A stretch of 64,000 bases of DNA from Pseudomonas sp. GV071 (GCF_003050835.1 NZ_QAOJ01000001.1:248001-312000), one strand, 5' to 3'. Shown: positions 21,207 through 29,992, counted from the stretch's first letter. Notes: generated from the sequence alone by a model not told the origin. Program-made: numbers and translations.

Positions 21207-22061
21207 ATGCGTGTGGAGGAGAACCCTCTGAGCGCACTGCTGGCTGGAGCTGGCAAGCCCCTTTTCAGCTGGACGCGCCATCAGGAGCGCGACCTGTTTT
21301 TAATCAGCCACCCGACCTGCGAAGCGGTGTTCAGCCGCCAGGGCGGGCAGTTGCTGCATTTCCAACCCAAAGGCCAACGCCCGTGGTTATGGTGCGCCGC
21401 ACGCTGGCCGAAGCACGGTGCCATTCGCGGCGGCGTGCCGGTGTGCTGGCCGTGGTTTAGCCGCCACCCCACCGAGAGCGGTTGGCCGTCCCACGGCTGG
21501 GCGCGCTTGAGTGACTGGGAGTTGCTCGAACACGAGGCCGATGCCAGCGGTGTACGCCTGCATTGGCGGCTGGAGTTGTGTGAGTGGCAGGTCGACCTGT
21601 TTGCCGAACTGGGCGCCGAGCTGAAGCTGCGCTTGGTGACCCAGCATCAGGACAGCGAGCCGTGTCAGCTCAGCCATGCGCTGCATGGCTATTGGCGAGT
21701 AGGCGACATGGCCCAAGTGGCCTTGCGCGGTCTGGAGCGGGCGGAGGGTTTTGACCTGCTGGCCCGTGAAGACTTTCAGCAGACCAGCCCGCTGCGTTTG
21801 GACAACGGCTGCCACCGCGTCTACCGGCGGGCCGGGCGGGTGGATCTGGAAGATCAGCTTTGGCGTCGGCGTTTGCAGATCGACACCAGCGGCGGCGCCA
21901 ACACCGTGGTCTGGCATCCCGGCTCCAGGCCGCTGGCCGATGTCGGCTGGCATGAGGCGTTGGGGTTTGTCTCGGTGCAGGCGGCGAGTTGTCGGGAAGA
22001 TAGTGTGACGATTGGGCCGGGGGAAACGGCGGAGCTGAGGTTGCACGCGCGGCTTGTGTAA
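21207..22061 (+). CDS. D-hexose-6-phosphate mutarotase (aldose 1-epimerase family)
   Basis: A protein of about 284 residues in the YeaD-like glucose-6-phosphate 1-epimerase group. Landmarks are SRQGGQLLHFQPKGQRPWLW, IRGGVPVCWPWFS, SHGWARLSDWELLE with a catalytic His, and LSHALHGYWRVGD with a second His. It speeds anomer exchange of glucose 6-phosphate ahead of Zwf. The start is uncertain: ATG at 21207 is given, but the best ribosome site (GGAGGAG, 21215-21221) lies inside that frame and points to a CTG at 21228 or another non-ATG start. It follows oprB by about 80 bp. Confidence 0.82.
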   Translation: MRVEENPLSALLAGAGKPLFSWTRHQERDLFLISHPTCEAVFSRQGGQLLHFQPKGQRPWLWCAARWPKHGAIRGGVPVCWPWFSRHPTESGWPSHGWARLSDWELLEHEADASGVRLHWRLELCEWQVDLFAELGAELKLRLVTQHQDSEPCQLSHALHGYWRVGDMAQVALRGLERAEGFDLLAREDFQQTSPLRLDNGCHRVYRRAGRVDLEDQLWRRRLQIDTSGGANTVVWHPGSRPLADVGWHEALGFVSVQAASCREDSVTIGPGETAELRLHARLV

Positions 22062-22074
22062 TGGCGTGAGGCCG

Positions 22075-22208
22075 GCCCTCTCCCCCAGCCCCTCTCCCGC
22101 AAGCGGGAGAGGGGAGCCTAAGCGGCATAAGGCTGGGGGTGGAGCTAGCTGCTCCAACTCGTTCTAGTCCCCTCGCCCCCGTGGGGGAGAGGGTTAGGGA
22201 GAGGGGGT
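22075..22208. repeat. Inverted repeat of the CCCTCTCCC family
   Basis: The second large copy: arm 22075-22114 (CCCTCTCCCCCAGCCCCTCT and GCAAGCGGGAGAGGGG) and the complementary arm at 22160-22208 lie between the convergent mutarotase and hexR genes. It probably forms a bidirectional structured 3' end. Confidence 0.7.
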
Positions 22209-22226
22209 GGCTGCAAGCACGCCCCT

Positions 22227-23096
22227 TCAGCCCGGATCGTCTTCGTTGGGATACCGGCTGGCATTCAGGCTCTCTTTGATCTTGCGCAGGTGCGGCTGGA
22301 AATCCACTCCGCGACGCAAGGTCACGCCGGTGGCCAGCACGTCGAGCACGGTCAGCTGAATGATCCGCGAGGTCATCGGCATATAGATGTCGGTGTCCTC
22401 GGGCAGCGGAATGTCCAGGCTCAAGGTGCTGGTCTTGGCCAGCGGCGAATTGGCCGCGGTCAGGCTGAGTACCGAGGCGCCGTTCTCGCGTGCCACGCGC
22501 GCCACTTCCACCAGTTCGCGGGTGCGGCCGGTGTAGGAAATGATCACGAACAAGTCGCCGGTGTGTGCCACCGACGCGAGCATGCGCTGCATCAGTACGT
22601 CGGCGTGGGCGGTCACCGCCAGGTTGAAGCGAAAGAATTTGTGCTGCGCATCCAGCGCCACCGAGGCCGAGGCGCCGAGGCCGAAGAAGTTGATTTGCCG
22701 GGCCTGGATCAACAGGTCGACGGCGCGGCTGATTTTCACAGGGTCGAGCTGGCGGCAGGCGCTGTCGAGCGAGGCAATGGCGCTGCCAAAGATCTTCTGC
22801 GTGTAGGCCTCGGGCACGTCGTCGGCTTCCACCGCGCGGCTCACGTAGGCGGCGCCGCTGGCCAGACTTTGCGCCAGCTGCATTTTCAGTTCCGGGTAGC
22901 CACTGACCCCGAACGAGCGGCAGAAACGGTTGACCGTGGGTTCGCTGACCTGGGCTTCCTGCGCCAGGGTAGCGATGCTGAAACGGGTGGCCTGTTGCGG
23001 GCTGCGCAGAATGGCCTCGGCCACTTTGCGCTCGGCTTTGTTCAACTCACTGAGCCGGCTCTGGATCTGCTCCAACAGGTTACGCACGCGTTCCAT
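22227..23096 (-). CDS. hexR: RpiR-family repressor HexR
   Basis: A 289-residue repressor. The N-terminal RpiR helix-turn-helix (about 1-77, with [33 protein letters not shown], here shown in part by [10 protein letters not shown]) is followed by a sugar-isomerase (SIS) domain (about 125-255, [17 protein letters not shown]) that binds 2-keto-3-deoxy-6-phosphogluconate. It represses zwf-pgl-eda, edd-glk and gap, and both matching operators are in this window. It is divergent from zwf, with an operator at 23217-23231 that may also serve autoregulation. Confidence 0.95.
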   Translation of the reverse strand: MERVRNLLEQIQSRLSELNKAERKVAEAILRSPQQATRFSIATLAQEAQVSEPTVNRFCRSFGVSGYPELKMQLAQSLASGAAYVSRAVEADDVPEAYTQKIFGSAIASLDSACRQLDPVKISRAVDLLIQARQINFFGLGASASVALDAQHKFFRFNLAVTAHADVLMQRMLASVAHTGDLFVIISYTGRTRELVEVARVARENGASVLSLTAANSPLAKTSTLSLDIPLPEDTDIYMPMTSRIIQLTVLDVLATGVTLRRGVDFQPHLRKIKESLNASRYPNEDDPG

Positions 23097-23216
23097 CTAG
23101 TGTCCTCGGTGATTGCACGCCAATGCAGCCGTTGCGCTTGAGGCGCGGGCAGGGCGGCCTATCCTAACTGTGGGGCCGTGCCAACGGCCACTGTCGCCGG
23201 TGATTGCTGTGAAATG

Positions 23217-23231
23217 TTGTTTTGTTTACAA
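23217..23231. promoter_or_regulatory. HexR operator in the hexR/zwf divergent region
   Basis: TTGT at 23217-23220, seven bases, ACAA at 23228-23231; the wider TGTTGT-N7-ACAACA is a perfect palindrome. It matches the gap/edd site in core and spacing and lies 68 bp upstream of zwf. Confidence 0.85.
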
Positions 23232-23285
23232 CATTTAAGCTTGATTTAGTCCTGTTAACGCGGTATTTCTTCCAATACTTGATAA

Positions 23286-23293
23286 AAGAACAA
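23286..23293 (+). promoter_or_regulatory. Candidate Crc/Hfq site at the zwf start
   Basis: AAGAACAA fits AANAANAA and lies 5 bases before the zwf ATG, where it overlaps the ribosome-binding position. No other good Shine-Dalgarno sequence is visible. Confidence 0.5.
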
Positions 23294-23298
23294 ATATC

Positions 23299-24768
23299 AT
23301 GCCTGTGATCACTGCAAAACCCTGCACCCTTATCCTGTTCGGCGCCCTTGGCGATCTGGCGTTGCGCAAGCTGTTTCCTGCCCTCTATCAGCTCGACCGC
23401 GCCGGTCTGCTGCACACCGATACGCGCATCGTCTGCCTGGCGCGCGATCAAGGTGAGCCCAGCACCCACTTGGCGTTTATCGATGACTGGATGCACCGCT
23501 ATATCCCGGTGATGGACCTGGACGGCGAAGTGCTGGAGCGTTTCCGTCAGCGCCTGAGCTACCTGACCATGGAGTTCACCGAGGCTGAGAGTTACCCGGC
23601 GCTGGTCAAGGAAGTCGGCAACGCGGACACCCTGATCGCCTATTTCGCGACCCCGGCATTCGTCTACGGCCCCATCTGCGCCAACCTGGCGGCGTGTGGC
23701 CTGGCCGAGAAAACCCGCGTGGTGCTGGAAAAACCGATCGGCCATGACCTCGAGTCGTCGCGCAAGATCAACGACGCGGTGGCCGCGCATTTCCCCGAAT
23801 CGCAGATTTACCGCATCGACCATTACCTGGGCAAAGAGACGGTGCAGAACCTGATCGCCCTGCGGTTTGCCAACAGCCTGTTCGAAACCCAGTGGAACCA
23901 GCACCACATTTCCCACGTGGAAATCACCGTGGCCGAAGTGGTCGGCATCGAAGGCCGCTGGGGTTACTTCGACCAGGCCGGGCAACTTCGCGACATGATC
24001 CAGAACCACCTGTTGCAGTTGCTCTGCCTGATCGCCATGGATCCGCCCAGCGACCTCTCGGCCGACAGCATCCGTGACGAGAAAGTGAAGGTGCTCAAAG
24101 CCCTGGCGCCCATCACCCCCGAGCACATGAGCCGTGAGGTGGTGCGTGGCCAATACGTGGCGGGCAGCAGCGCCGGCAAACCGGTGCCGGGCTACCTCGA
24201 AGAGGACAATGCCAACCAGCAGAGCGACACCGAAACCTACGTTGCCGTGCGTGCGGAAATCCGCAACTGGCGCTGGTCCGGCGTGCCGTTCTACCTGCGT
24301 ACCGGCAAGCGCATGCCGCAGAAGCTGTCGCAGATCGTCATCCACTTCAAAGAGTCGTCGCACTACATCTTTGCCCCCGAGCAGCGGCCGCTGGTGAGCA
24401 ACCGGCTGATCATCCGTCTGCAACCGGACGAAGGCATTTCCCTGCAGGTGATGACCAAAGACCAGGGCCTGGATAAAGGCATGCAACTGCGCAGCGGCCC
24501 GTTGCAGCTGAATTTCTCGGAAACCTACAAAGCGGCACGCATTCCCGATGCCTATGAACGGCTGTTGCTGGAAGTGACTCAGGGCAACCAGTACCTGTTC
24601 GTGCGCAAAGACGAGGTCGAACACGCCTGGCTGTGGTGCGACCAGTTGATTGCCGGCTGGAAACAGCTCGGCGACCCACCCAAGCCTTACGCGGCCGGTT
24701 CCTGGGGACCGATGGCGGCGATGGCGTTGATTACCCGTGATGGGAGGTCCTGGTATGGCGATCTCTGA
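23299..24768 (+). CDS. zwf: Glucose-6-phosphate 1-dehydrogenase
   Basis: A 489-residue NADP-linked dehydrogenase oxidising glucose 6-phosphate to 6-phosphogluconolactone. It has a nucleotide-binding start [21 protein letters not shown] and the active-site signature [15 protein letters not shown] near residue 175. It is the first gene of zwf-pgl-eda and is controlled by HexR through the operator 68 bp upstream. Its last 14 bases overlap pgl. Confidence 0.96.
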   Translation: MPVITAKPCTLILFGALGDLALRKLFPALYQLDRAGLLHTDTRIVCLARDQGEPSTHLAFIDDWMHRYIPVMDLDGEVLERFRQRLSYLTMEFTEAESYPALVKEVGNADTLIAYFATPAFVYGPICANLAACGLAEKTRVVLEKPIGHDLESSRKINDAVAAHFPESQIYRIDHYLGKETVQNLIALRFANSLFETQWNQHHISHVEITVAEVVGIEGRWGYFDQAGQLRDMIQNHLLQLLCLIAMDPPSDLSADSIRDEKVKVLKALAPITPEHMSREVVRGQYVAGSSAGKPVPGYLEEDNANQQSDTETYVAVRAEIRNWRWSGVPFYLRTGKRMPQKLSQIVIHFKESSHYIFAPEQRPLVSNRLIIRLQPDEGISLQVMTKDQGLDKGMQLRSGPLQLNFSETYKAARIPDAYERLLLEVTQGNQYLFVRKDEVEHAWLWCDQLIAGWKQLGDPPKPYAAGSWGPMAAMALITRDGRSWYGDL

Positions 24769-25471
24769 ACTGCAATTCCCCGCTGGTGTGCAGGCGCTCA
24801 GCCAAGCCTCGGCAAAACAACAAGCCAGTGAGCTGGCGCAAGCGGTAGCTGACGCCCTGACGGCGGCCCTGCGTGAACGCGATTTCGCCAGCCTGGTGGT
24901 GTCCGGTGGGCGCAGCCCGGTGGCGTTTCTCGAAGCCTTGTCGAGCCACAAACTCGACTGGGCGCGGGTGGTGGTCAGCCTCGCCGACGAGCGCTGGGTG
25001 CCGACCGAACACAACGACAGCAACGAAGCGCTGCTCAAGCGCCACCTGCTGCGTGGTGAAGCGGCGCGCGCGCATTTCATTGGCCTGTACCGCAGCCCGG
25101 CAACCCTGGACGCCTCGGTGGCCGGTGCCAACCTGGCTCTGAGCGAATTGCCGCAACCGCTGGACGTATTGGTGCTGGGCATGGGCGACGACGGCCACAC
25201 AGCCTCGCTGTTCCCCAACAGCCCGCAGCTGGCCCTGGCCTTGAGCGCCGATTGCCCGCAACGCTGCCTGCCGATGCTGGCGCCCAGCGTGCCCCATCAA
25301 CGCCTCACCATGACCCTGCCGCTGCTGGCCTCGGCGCGGTCGATCTTCCTTGCCGTGCAAGGCCCCGCCAAGTTGGCGACCTTGCGTACTGCACTGGCCG
25401 GCGACGACGCCCTGGCCATGCCGATTCGTGCTTTCCTGCGCTCGCCGCTGGCTATTTACTGGTGCCCCTAA
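24755..25471 (+). CDS. pgl: 6-phosphogluconolactonase
   Basis: A 238-residue DevB-type lactonase hydrolysing 6-phosphogluconolactone to 6-phosphogluconate. Landmarks are [36 protein letters not shown] and [17 protein letters not shown]. The start at 24755 (MAISELQFP) has GGGAGG eight bases upstream; an in-frame ATG at 24737 lies too early for this site. It overlaps zwf, and eda begins one base after its stop. Confidence 0.94.
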   Translation: MAISELQFPAGVQALSQASAKQQASELAQAVADALTAALRERDFASLVVSGGRSPVAFLEALSSHKLDWARVVVSLADERWVPTEHNDSNEALLKRHLLRGEAARAHFIGLYRSPATLDASVAGANLALSELPQPLDVLVLGMGDDGHTASLFPNSPQLALALSADCPQRCLPMLAPSVPHQRLTMTLPLLASARSIFLAVQGPAKLATLRTALAGDDALAMPIRAFLRSPLAIYWCP

Positions 25472-25472
25472 G

Positions 25473-26144
25473 ATGACCCTCCTCAACAGCGTGACCCCGA
25501 GCATGGACGAGAAAACCGCGCAGATCGACGCGATCTGCCGCCAGGCGCGCATCCTGCCGGTGGTGACCATCGACAACGAAGCACAGATTCTGCCGATGGC
25601 CGACGCCTTGGCCGCCGGTGGCCTGCGCACCTTGGAAATCACCCTGCGCTCGGAGCACGGCCTCACCGCCATTCGAGTGCTGCGCAAAGAGCGCCCGGAC
25701 CTGTGCATCGGCGCCGGTACCATTCTCGATGCGCAAATGTTCCAGGCCGCGGAAGAGGCGGGCGCGCAATTTATCGTCAGCCCAGGCTGCACCGCTGAAC
25801 TGCTGCGCTTTGCCGTCGACAGCCCGGTGCCGTTCTTGCCAGGTGTAGGTGGCGCGTCGGATTTGATGCTCGGCTACGGCCTGGGTTATCGCCGTTTCAA
25901 ACTGTTCCCGGCAGAAGCTTGTGGCGGCATTCCCGCGTTGAAAGCGTTGGGCGGCCCGTTCAACCAGGTGCGTTTCTGCCCGACTGGCGGGGTGAAACCT
26001 GACAATTTGCTGGCCTACATGGCCGTGCCGAATGTGATGTGCGTGGGCGGCAGTTGGATGCTGGATAGCGCCTGGACCAAGGCTGGGGATTGGGCGCGGG
26101 TGGAGCAGGTGAGCCGGGAGGCGCTGGCATTGCTGGACGCGTAA
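25473..26144 (+). CDS. eda: KDPG aldolase (2-dehydro-3-deoxyphosphogluconate aldolase)
   Basis: A 223-residue class I aldolase splitting 2-keto-3-deoxy-6-phosphogluconate into pyruvate and glyceraldehyde 3-phosphate. The catalytic Glu55 (LEITLR) and Schiff-base Lys143 (RRFKLFPAE) are present. It starts one base after pgl; the longer frame to 25350 only overlaps pgl and is not needed. It closes the HexR-controlled operon, and a strong bidirectional terminator lies at 26257-26280. Confidence 0.95.
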   Translation: MTLLNSVTPSMDEKTAQIDAICRQARILPVVTIDNEAQILPMADALAAGGLRTLEITLRSEHGLTAIRVLRKERPDLCIGAGTILDAQMFQAAEEAGAQFIVSPGCTAELLRFAVDSPVPFLPGVGGASDLMLGYGLGYRRFKLFPAEACGGIPALKALGGPFNQVRFCPTGGVKPDNLLAYMAVPNVMCVGGSWMLDSAWTKAGDWARVEQVSREALALLDA

Positions 26145-26158
26145 GACGGTAGATTCTG

Positions 26159-26230
26159 GGCCCCAGCCTGCGCTGGGGCGACGGTGATGGCGGTCAAAAC
26201 TGCCGTCACCCCAGCGAAAGCTGGGGTCCA
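26159..26230. repeat. Inverted repeat of the CCCCAGC...GCTGGGG family
   Basis: Two hairpin arms, CCCCAGCCTGCGCTGGGG at 26161-26178 and CCCCAGCGAAAGCTGGGG at 26209-26226, flank GACGGTGATGGCGG / CCGTCA, which also pair. Related copies occur at 27685-27797 and 49508-49526. Confidence 0.7.
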
Positions 26231-26254
26231 GATGGTTGGATCGAAGCGCGCCAT

Positions 26255-26280
26255 AAAAACCGTCGAAAGACGGTTTTTTT
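26255..26280. terminator. Bidirectional terminator between eda and the sensor kinase gene
   Basis: AAACCGTC-GAAA-GACGGTTT (26257-26276) is an 8-bp stem with a GAAA tetraloop, flanked by T on the right and A on the left, so it works for eda (plus) and the kinase gene (minus). Confidence 0.9.
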
Positions 26281-27595
26281 ATGCTTCGGGTAATACCAAA
26301 CTGGCCACAAACCCACCCTCTGGATGATTGGCCAATTCCAACGTACCGCCGTGCCGTTCCGCGGCGCGGCGGGCGATGGCCAGGCCCAGACCGTGGCCCG
26401 GGGCGCTCTGCTCGGGGGCGCGGTAGAAGGGTTCGCCCAGGCGCGCCAGGTGCTCGGGCGACACGCCGGGGCCATGGTCACGCACACTCAAGCGCACCTG
26501 CTCACCTAAACGTTCGGCACGCAGCTCGATGGCTTGCCCGGTCGGGTTGAAGCGCAGGGCATTGCGCAGCAAATTGTCCAGGGCGCGTTCGAGCATGTCC
26601 GGCCAGCCGGTGAGGCTCAGGCCTGGTTCAACCTGCACGCTGACCGGCTGCTCCGGTTCGTTGAGCTCGGCGTCTTGCTGGCGGTTTTCGAGCAGCGCGG
26701 TGACGTCCACTGCTTGCGCGGCGCCGAGATTGGCGTCCATCCGCGCCAGGGCGAGGATCTCGCTGATCAGCGCCTCCAAGCGATCACATTCACGCTCCAG
26801 ACGCGGCCACAGTTTCACCCGGTCTTCCGGCGCGGCGCGTTCGGCCAGGGCCAGGGCGATACGCAGGCGCGCCAGCGGTGAGCGCAGTTCATGGGAGACG
26901 TCGCGCAGCAACTGGCGCTGGCTGCTGATCAGGTCCTGCAGGCGTTCGCCCATGCGGTTGAAGTCGCCGGCCAGTACGCCGAACTCATCGCGGCGGGTGG
27001 AAAGGCGCGCCAGGGTGTGTTGCTGGTAGGCCGCCTGGCCGAGGTCATGCACGGCGCCGCGCAGTTGCCCGAGCGGGCGGGTGATCGACAGCGTCAGCAG
27101 CAGGCTGAGGGCGGTCAGCACCACCAAGGCAATGCCCAGCGCGCTGGCGGGCATCAGCAGGCTGCCACGGTGCCAGTCGTCCAGCTCCGGGTGGGGAATG
27201 CGGTAAATGAACAGGTAGGTGTCGCCACCGGGGCTGGTGTAGTCGGTGGTCAGGCGGCGCCAGGGCAGGCGGCGCGGGTCGTCATGCTGACGCTTTTCAA
27301 AGGCGGCGGCGCGCGGTGGGAAGGTACCTTGAATCAGCGCGTTGCCGCTGTCGTCGAGCACCTGGGTGTCGATGTGGTAATCGCGTTTGCGCTGCTGCAG
27401 ATAGTTCTGAGCGGCATCGGCGCCTTTGCTTTCGTAAATGCTCGCCCAGGCTTCCGGTACCCCTTGCAGCGCGGGGTGCTGGCTGAGAATCCAGGCGTCT
27501 TGATTAAGCATCCGCCCGAGCAGGATCGACAGCCCGGCCACCAGCACGATGGCCAGCCAGAAACTGGCAAAGATTCGCCAAAAAAGTGAGCGCAC
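26279..27595 (-). CDS. CpxA-like envelope-stress sensor histidine kinase
   Basis: A 438-residue kinase: transmembrane segment at about 10-28, periplasmic domain to about 145, second membrane segment (SALGIALVVLTALSLLLTLS), HAMP, phosphoacceptor His235 in RDVSHELRSPLARLR, and an ATPase domain with LDNLLRNALRFNP, DHGPGVSPEHL and GHGLGLAIA. It starts with GTG at 27595 behind GAGGAATC. The genomic set regulator / CpxP-like / kinase resembles P. aeruginosa PA3204-PA3206. A 12-bp hairpin and a long inverted repeat separate it from the CpxP-like gene, so its expression may be uncoupled. Confidence 0.85.
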   Translation of the reverse strand: MRSLFWRIFASFWLAIVLVAGLSILLGRMLNQDAWILSQHPALQGVPEAWASIYESKGADAAQNYLQQRKRDYHIDTQVLDDSGNALIQGTFPPRAAAFEKRQHDDPRRLPWRRLTTDYTSPGGDTYLFIYRIPHPELDDWHRGSLLMPASALGIALVVLTALSLLLTLSITRPLGQLRGAVHDLGQAAYQQHTLARLSTRRDEFGVLAGDFNRMGERLQDLISSQRQLLRDVSHELRSPLARLRIALALAERAAPEDRVKLWPRLERECDRLEALISEILALARMDANLGAAQAVDVTALLENRQQDAELNEPEQPVSVQVEPGLSLTGWPDMLERALDNLLRNALRFNPTGQAIELRAERLGEQVRLSVRDHGPGVSPEHLARLGEPFYRAPEQSAPGHGLGLAIARRAAERHGGTLELANHPEGGFVASLVLPEA

Positions 27596-27618
27596 AACGA
27601 TTCCTCATAAACCAACAA

Positions 27619-27648
27619 AACCCATCCGACGGTTAGGTCGGATGGGTT
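27619..27648 (-). terminator. Perfect hairpin upstream of the sensor kinase gene
   Basis: AACCCATCCGAC (27619-27630) pairs over 12 bp with GTCGGATGGGTT (27637-27648), loop GGTTAG. Read on the minus strand it ends in GGGTTTTG, a terminator shape, only 23 bases before the kinase start. It may terminate or attenuate transcription coming from the CpxP-like gene. Confidence 0.6.
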
Positions 27649-27684
27649 GAATCTTCCGTCACGGATCTAACCAAGAACTATGGG

Positions 27685-27797
27685 AAACCACCGTCGTCCC
27701 AGCGCAGGCTGGGAACCAGAGTCCTGAGCCGTGCGCGATATCGTGCACCGGCCAGCATTCTGGATTCCAGCCTGCGCTGGAACGACGGTGGTTTTTA
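27685..27797. repeat. Long inverted repeat of the CCCAGC/GCTGGG family
   Basis: AACCACCGTCGT at 27686-27697 pairs with ACGACGGTGGTT at 27782-27793, and the inner parts (CCCAGCGCAGGCTGGGAACC / GGATTCCAGCCTGCGCTGG) also pair. It fills the gap between the CpxP-like and kinase genes. Confidence 0.75.
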
Positions 27798-27813
27798 GTA
27801 CGGTCTCCGTCAG

Positions 27814-28257
27814 TTACTGCGCTTTAGCCTTGCTGGCCTTCCACGCCTGGAACTCTTGCCACTCGGCGCGACGCGCTTCCATCTGTTTGTGTTTCTCGTC
27901 GAACGCCTTCTGTTGCTCAGGGTTCAGCAGGGCGCGGATCTTGCCGTCGGTGGCGTCACGCTTGGCTTTGATCTCGTCGTGCATGGCCTTTTTGTCGGCG
28001 TCCGACAGTTTGTCCAGGTAGCGCTTGGTCAGTTCGTCACGGCTGTGGGCCTGTTCGCCCATGATCTTGCCGATGGCTTGGCGCTGTTCTTTGTTCAGGT
28101 CCAGGTCGGCAAACGGGCCTGGGCCGCGATGCTCACCGCGAGGGCCGCCGTCATGGGCGAAAGGGGGGCGTGGGCCGTCTTCGCCCGGCGATGGCATGGC
28201 CATGGCCATGGTTGGCAGGGCAGCAGCGAACAGAGCGGCGATGAGGGTCTTACGCAT
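27814..28257 (-). CDS. CpxP/Spy-like periplasmic protein (LTXXQ motif family)
   Basis: A 147-residue secreted helical protein. It has a signal peptide (MRKTLIAALFAAALPTMAMA), a Pro/Gly-rich linker, then helices with the family motif as LNKEQRQAIGKIM and a second copy LNPEQQKAFDEKHKQM. CpxP/Spy proteins are periplasmic chaperones that also damp CpxA activity. AAGGAGAT lies 6 bases before the ATG at 28257; a longer frame upstream lacks a signal peptide and is rejected. It lies between the CpxR-like regulator and the kinase genes, with a GTAAA-N6-GTAAA box 85 bp upstream. Confidence 0.85.
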   Translation of the reverse strand: MRKTLIAALFAAALPTMAMAMPSPGEDGPRPPFAHDGGPRGEHRGPGPFADLDLNKEQRQAIGKIMGEQAHSRDELTKRYLDKLSDADKKAMHDEIKAKRDATDGKIRALLNPEQQKAFDEKHKQMEARRAEWQEFQAWKASKAKAQ

Positions 28258-28341
28258 GGGGTATCTCCTTGTCTCCAAACCGGCACGTTTGCCGGATGTG
28301 CCCAGTCTAGGGAACGCAAGGTCAAGCGCGGTCAGGTGGCA

Positions 28342-28357
28342 GTAAAGCTTAGGTAAA
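28342..28357. promoter_or_regulatory. Candidate CpxR box upstream of the CpxP-like gene
   Basis: GTAAA at 28342-28346, six bases, GTAAA at 28353-28357. The tandem repeat with 11-bp period fits the E. coli CpxR consensus (GTAAA-N5-GTAAA, variable spacer). It lies 85-100 bp before the CpxP-like start codon. Confidence 0.55.
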
Positions 28358-28448
28358 GACGTTGCTACATAACCGGCCTGCACCTTTACACAGGGCAATT
28401 ACCGGGAAATGGCCTTTTCCAGGAATCGAGGCTGCAAACGGCAAGAGC

Positions 28449-28478
28449 ATCGCGGCTAAAGCCGCTCCTACGAGATCG
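28449..28478. repeat. Single REP arm
   Basis: ATCGCGGCTAAAGCCGCTCC followed by TACGAGATCG, a solitary REP copy directly downstream of the CpxR-like gene stop. Confidence 0.7.
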
Positions 28479-28485
28479 TGGGGCC

Positions 28486-29163
28486 TCAGGCGCTGTAGTA
28501 ATATCCGCGGCTACGCAAGGCCAGAATGCGGGGGCGGCCGTCGCTGTGTGGGCCGATCTTTTTGCGCAGGTTGCTGACGTGCATATCCAGGCTGCGGTCG
28601 TACAGGGTCAGCTTTCTGCCTAACGCGAGCTGCGCCAGTTCCTGTTTGTCTACCGGCTCGCCGGGTTGGCGCAGCAGGGCTTCGAGCAGGCGGCTTTCGG
28701 AGACAGTGAGCACCACGTCATGGCCGGCGATGGTCACCGAGCCGCGAATCGGGCTGAACGCCAGGTCGCCCAGTTCCACCTGGCTCGGCGTCGCCACCGG
28801 CACGCTGCGGCGCAATACGGCGCGCAGGCGGGCGGTGAGTTCGCGGGGGTCGCAGGGTTTGGCCAGGTAGTCGTCGGCGCCCAGCTCCAGGCCGAGGATG
28901 CGGTCCAACGGCTCGCCACGGGCCGAGAGCATCAGCACTGGCAGGTCGGGGTGGTCGCTGCGCAGTTGTTTGAGCAGCTCCAGGCCACTGCCATCGGGCA
29001 ACATCACATCCAGCACCACGGCGGCCGGCGACTCGCTGGCTAACGCCGCGCGGGCACTGCGGCCATCATGGCAGGCGCGCACATGAAAACCTTCCTGGCT
29101 CAGCCAACTGCTCAGCAGCTCGCAGAGTTCTACGTCATCGTCGATCAGTAAGAGCGTGGACAT
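28486..29163 (-). CDS. cpxR: CpxR-like OmpR-family response regulator
   Basis: A 225-residue response regulator: receiver (LLLIDDDVELCELL; phosphoacceptor Asp52 in AVVLDVMLPDGSGLEL) and a winged-helix output domain (LTVSESRLLEALLRQPGE to RILALRSRGYYYS). First gene of the minus-strand set regulator / CpxP-like / kinase. In P. aeruginosa the corresponding regulator controls envelope and efflux genes. The CpxP-like gene starts 228 bp further on behind a Cpx-type box, so it probably has its own promoter. Confidence 0.85.
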   Translation of the reverse strand: MSTLLLIDDDVELCELLSSWLSQEGFHVRACHDGRSARAALASESPAAVVLDVMLPDGSGLELLKQLRSDHPDLPVLMLSARGEPLDRILGLELGADDYLAKPCDPRELTARLRAVLRRSVPVATPSQVELGDLAFSPIRGSVTIAGHDVVLTVSESRLLEALLRQPGEPVDKQELAQLALGRKLTLYDRSLDMHVSNLRKKIGPHSDGRPRILALRSRGYYYSA

Positions 29164-29196
29164 AAGGCTGGTCTACGTCGCCAAGGTTGAGGGCTG

Positions 29197-29628
29197 TCAG
29201 TTGATCCATTCACGGCGGCTTTTACGCCGGCCACCGGTGAGCAGCGAGCCGCAGAGCATGGCCACCAGTACGGTGACGCCGCCCAGGGCAAACCAGGTTT
29301 GCTCTTCGTTGAGCAGTGACGGGTCCTGCTTGGCCTGGGCCTCTTTGAGGCGCAGGTTAAGGCGCTGGTTTTCCTGGCGCAGGCGCGAAACCACCGCGTT
29401 TTCGCGCAGCTCGGCACTGCCTTGCAGTTGCGTATTGAGCTCAGCGCGCAAGCGCTCACTTTCGGCCAGACGTTGTTCCAGACTGTCGAGTTGAGCCTGG
29501 TGGGCGCTCAGCGCCGCGCTACTGTCCGGCGCCGGAGTGGTCGGCGCCAGGGGCGTTTCTTCAGCGTGGACAGCGGTAACGATCAACAGCGATGCAGCGA
29601 ACATCAGGGACAGTGGACCTTGGCGCAT
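29197..29628 (-). CDS. Small membrane-anchored coiled-coil protein, function unknown
   Basis: A 143-residue protein with a signal peptide (MRQGPLSLMFAASLLIVTAVHA), a long predicted coiled coil (AQLDSLEQRLAESERLRAEL to RLNLRLKEAQAKQD, about residues 45-105), a transmembrane helix (FALGGVTVLVAMLCGSLL) and a basic cytoplasmic tail. Periplasmic coiled coil anchored by the C-terminus is the likely topology. It lies directly upstream of the CpxR-like gene, 33 bp away, on the same strand and may share its promoter. Similar proteins are sometimes mislabelled as IF-2. No enzyme motif is seen. Confidence 0.75.
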   Translation of the reverse strand: MRQGPLSLMFAASLLIVTAVHAEETPLAPTTPAPDSSAALSAHQAQLDSLEQRLAESERLRAELNTQLQGSAELRENAVVSRLRQENQRLNLRLKEAQAKQDPSLLNEEQTWFALGGVTVLVAMLCGSLLTGGRRKSRREWIN

Positions 29629-29691
29629 CGGCTTTCCTTGGCGTGTAAATGACCGGCAGTGTTAATCGCTAGGGCAGGGGCTCGTTGAAAC

Positions 29692-29991
29692 TTACGGCAA
29701 CACCAGCTTGAACGGCTTGACCGTCACGTTGGCGTACACGCCAGCGGCGCGGTACGGGTCGGCATCGGCCCAGGTCTGGGCGGCGATCAGCGACTCGAAC
29801 TCGGCCACGATCAGGCTGCCGCTGAAACCGGCGGCGCCGGGGTCATTGCTGTCCACGGCCGGGTGCGGGCCGGCGAGCACCAGGCGGCCTTCGCTTTTCA
29901 GCTGTTCCAGGCGGGCCAGGTGGGCAGGGCGGGCGGCGAGGCGGTGTTCCAGGGAGTTGGCCACGTCGGTGGCGATGATCGCGTAGAGCAT
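29692..29991 (-). CDS. YciI-family protein
   Basis: A 99-residue ferredoxin-like-fold protein of the YciI/YCII family ([31 protein letters not shown], then [10 protein letters not shown] and a C-terminal [10 protein letters not shown]). The conserved His and Asp residues typical of the family are present. The ATG at 29991 lies one base after the yciB stop, so the two are co-translated; an in-frame longer start reads back into yciB. Biochemical role unknown in this context. Confidence 0.85.
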   Translation of the reverse strand: MLYAIIATDVANSLEHRLAARPAHLARLEQLKSEGRLVLAGPHPAVDSNDPGAAGFSGSLIVAEFESLIAAQTWADADPYRAAGVYANVTVKPFKLVLP

Positions 29992-29992
29992 G

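Noticed and set aside
23164..25218. A 684-codon open frame antisense to zwf and pgl
   Set aside because: Same reasoning: covers two conserved enzymes and the HexR operator, with no protein-like features.
29197..29628. Translation initiation factor IF-2 fragment
   Set aside because: There is no GTPase motif; the resemblance is only from coiled-coil composition, and a signal peptide and membrane helix are present.
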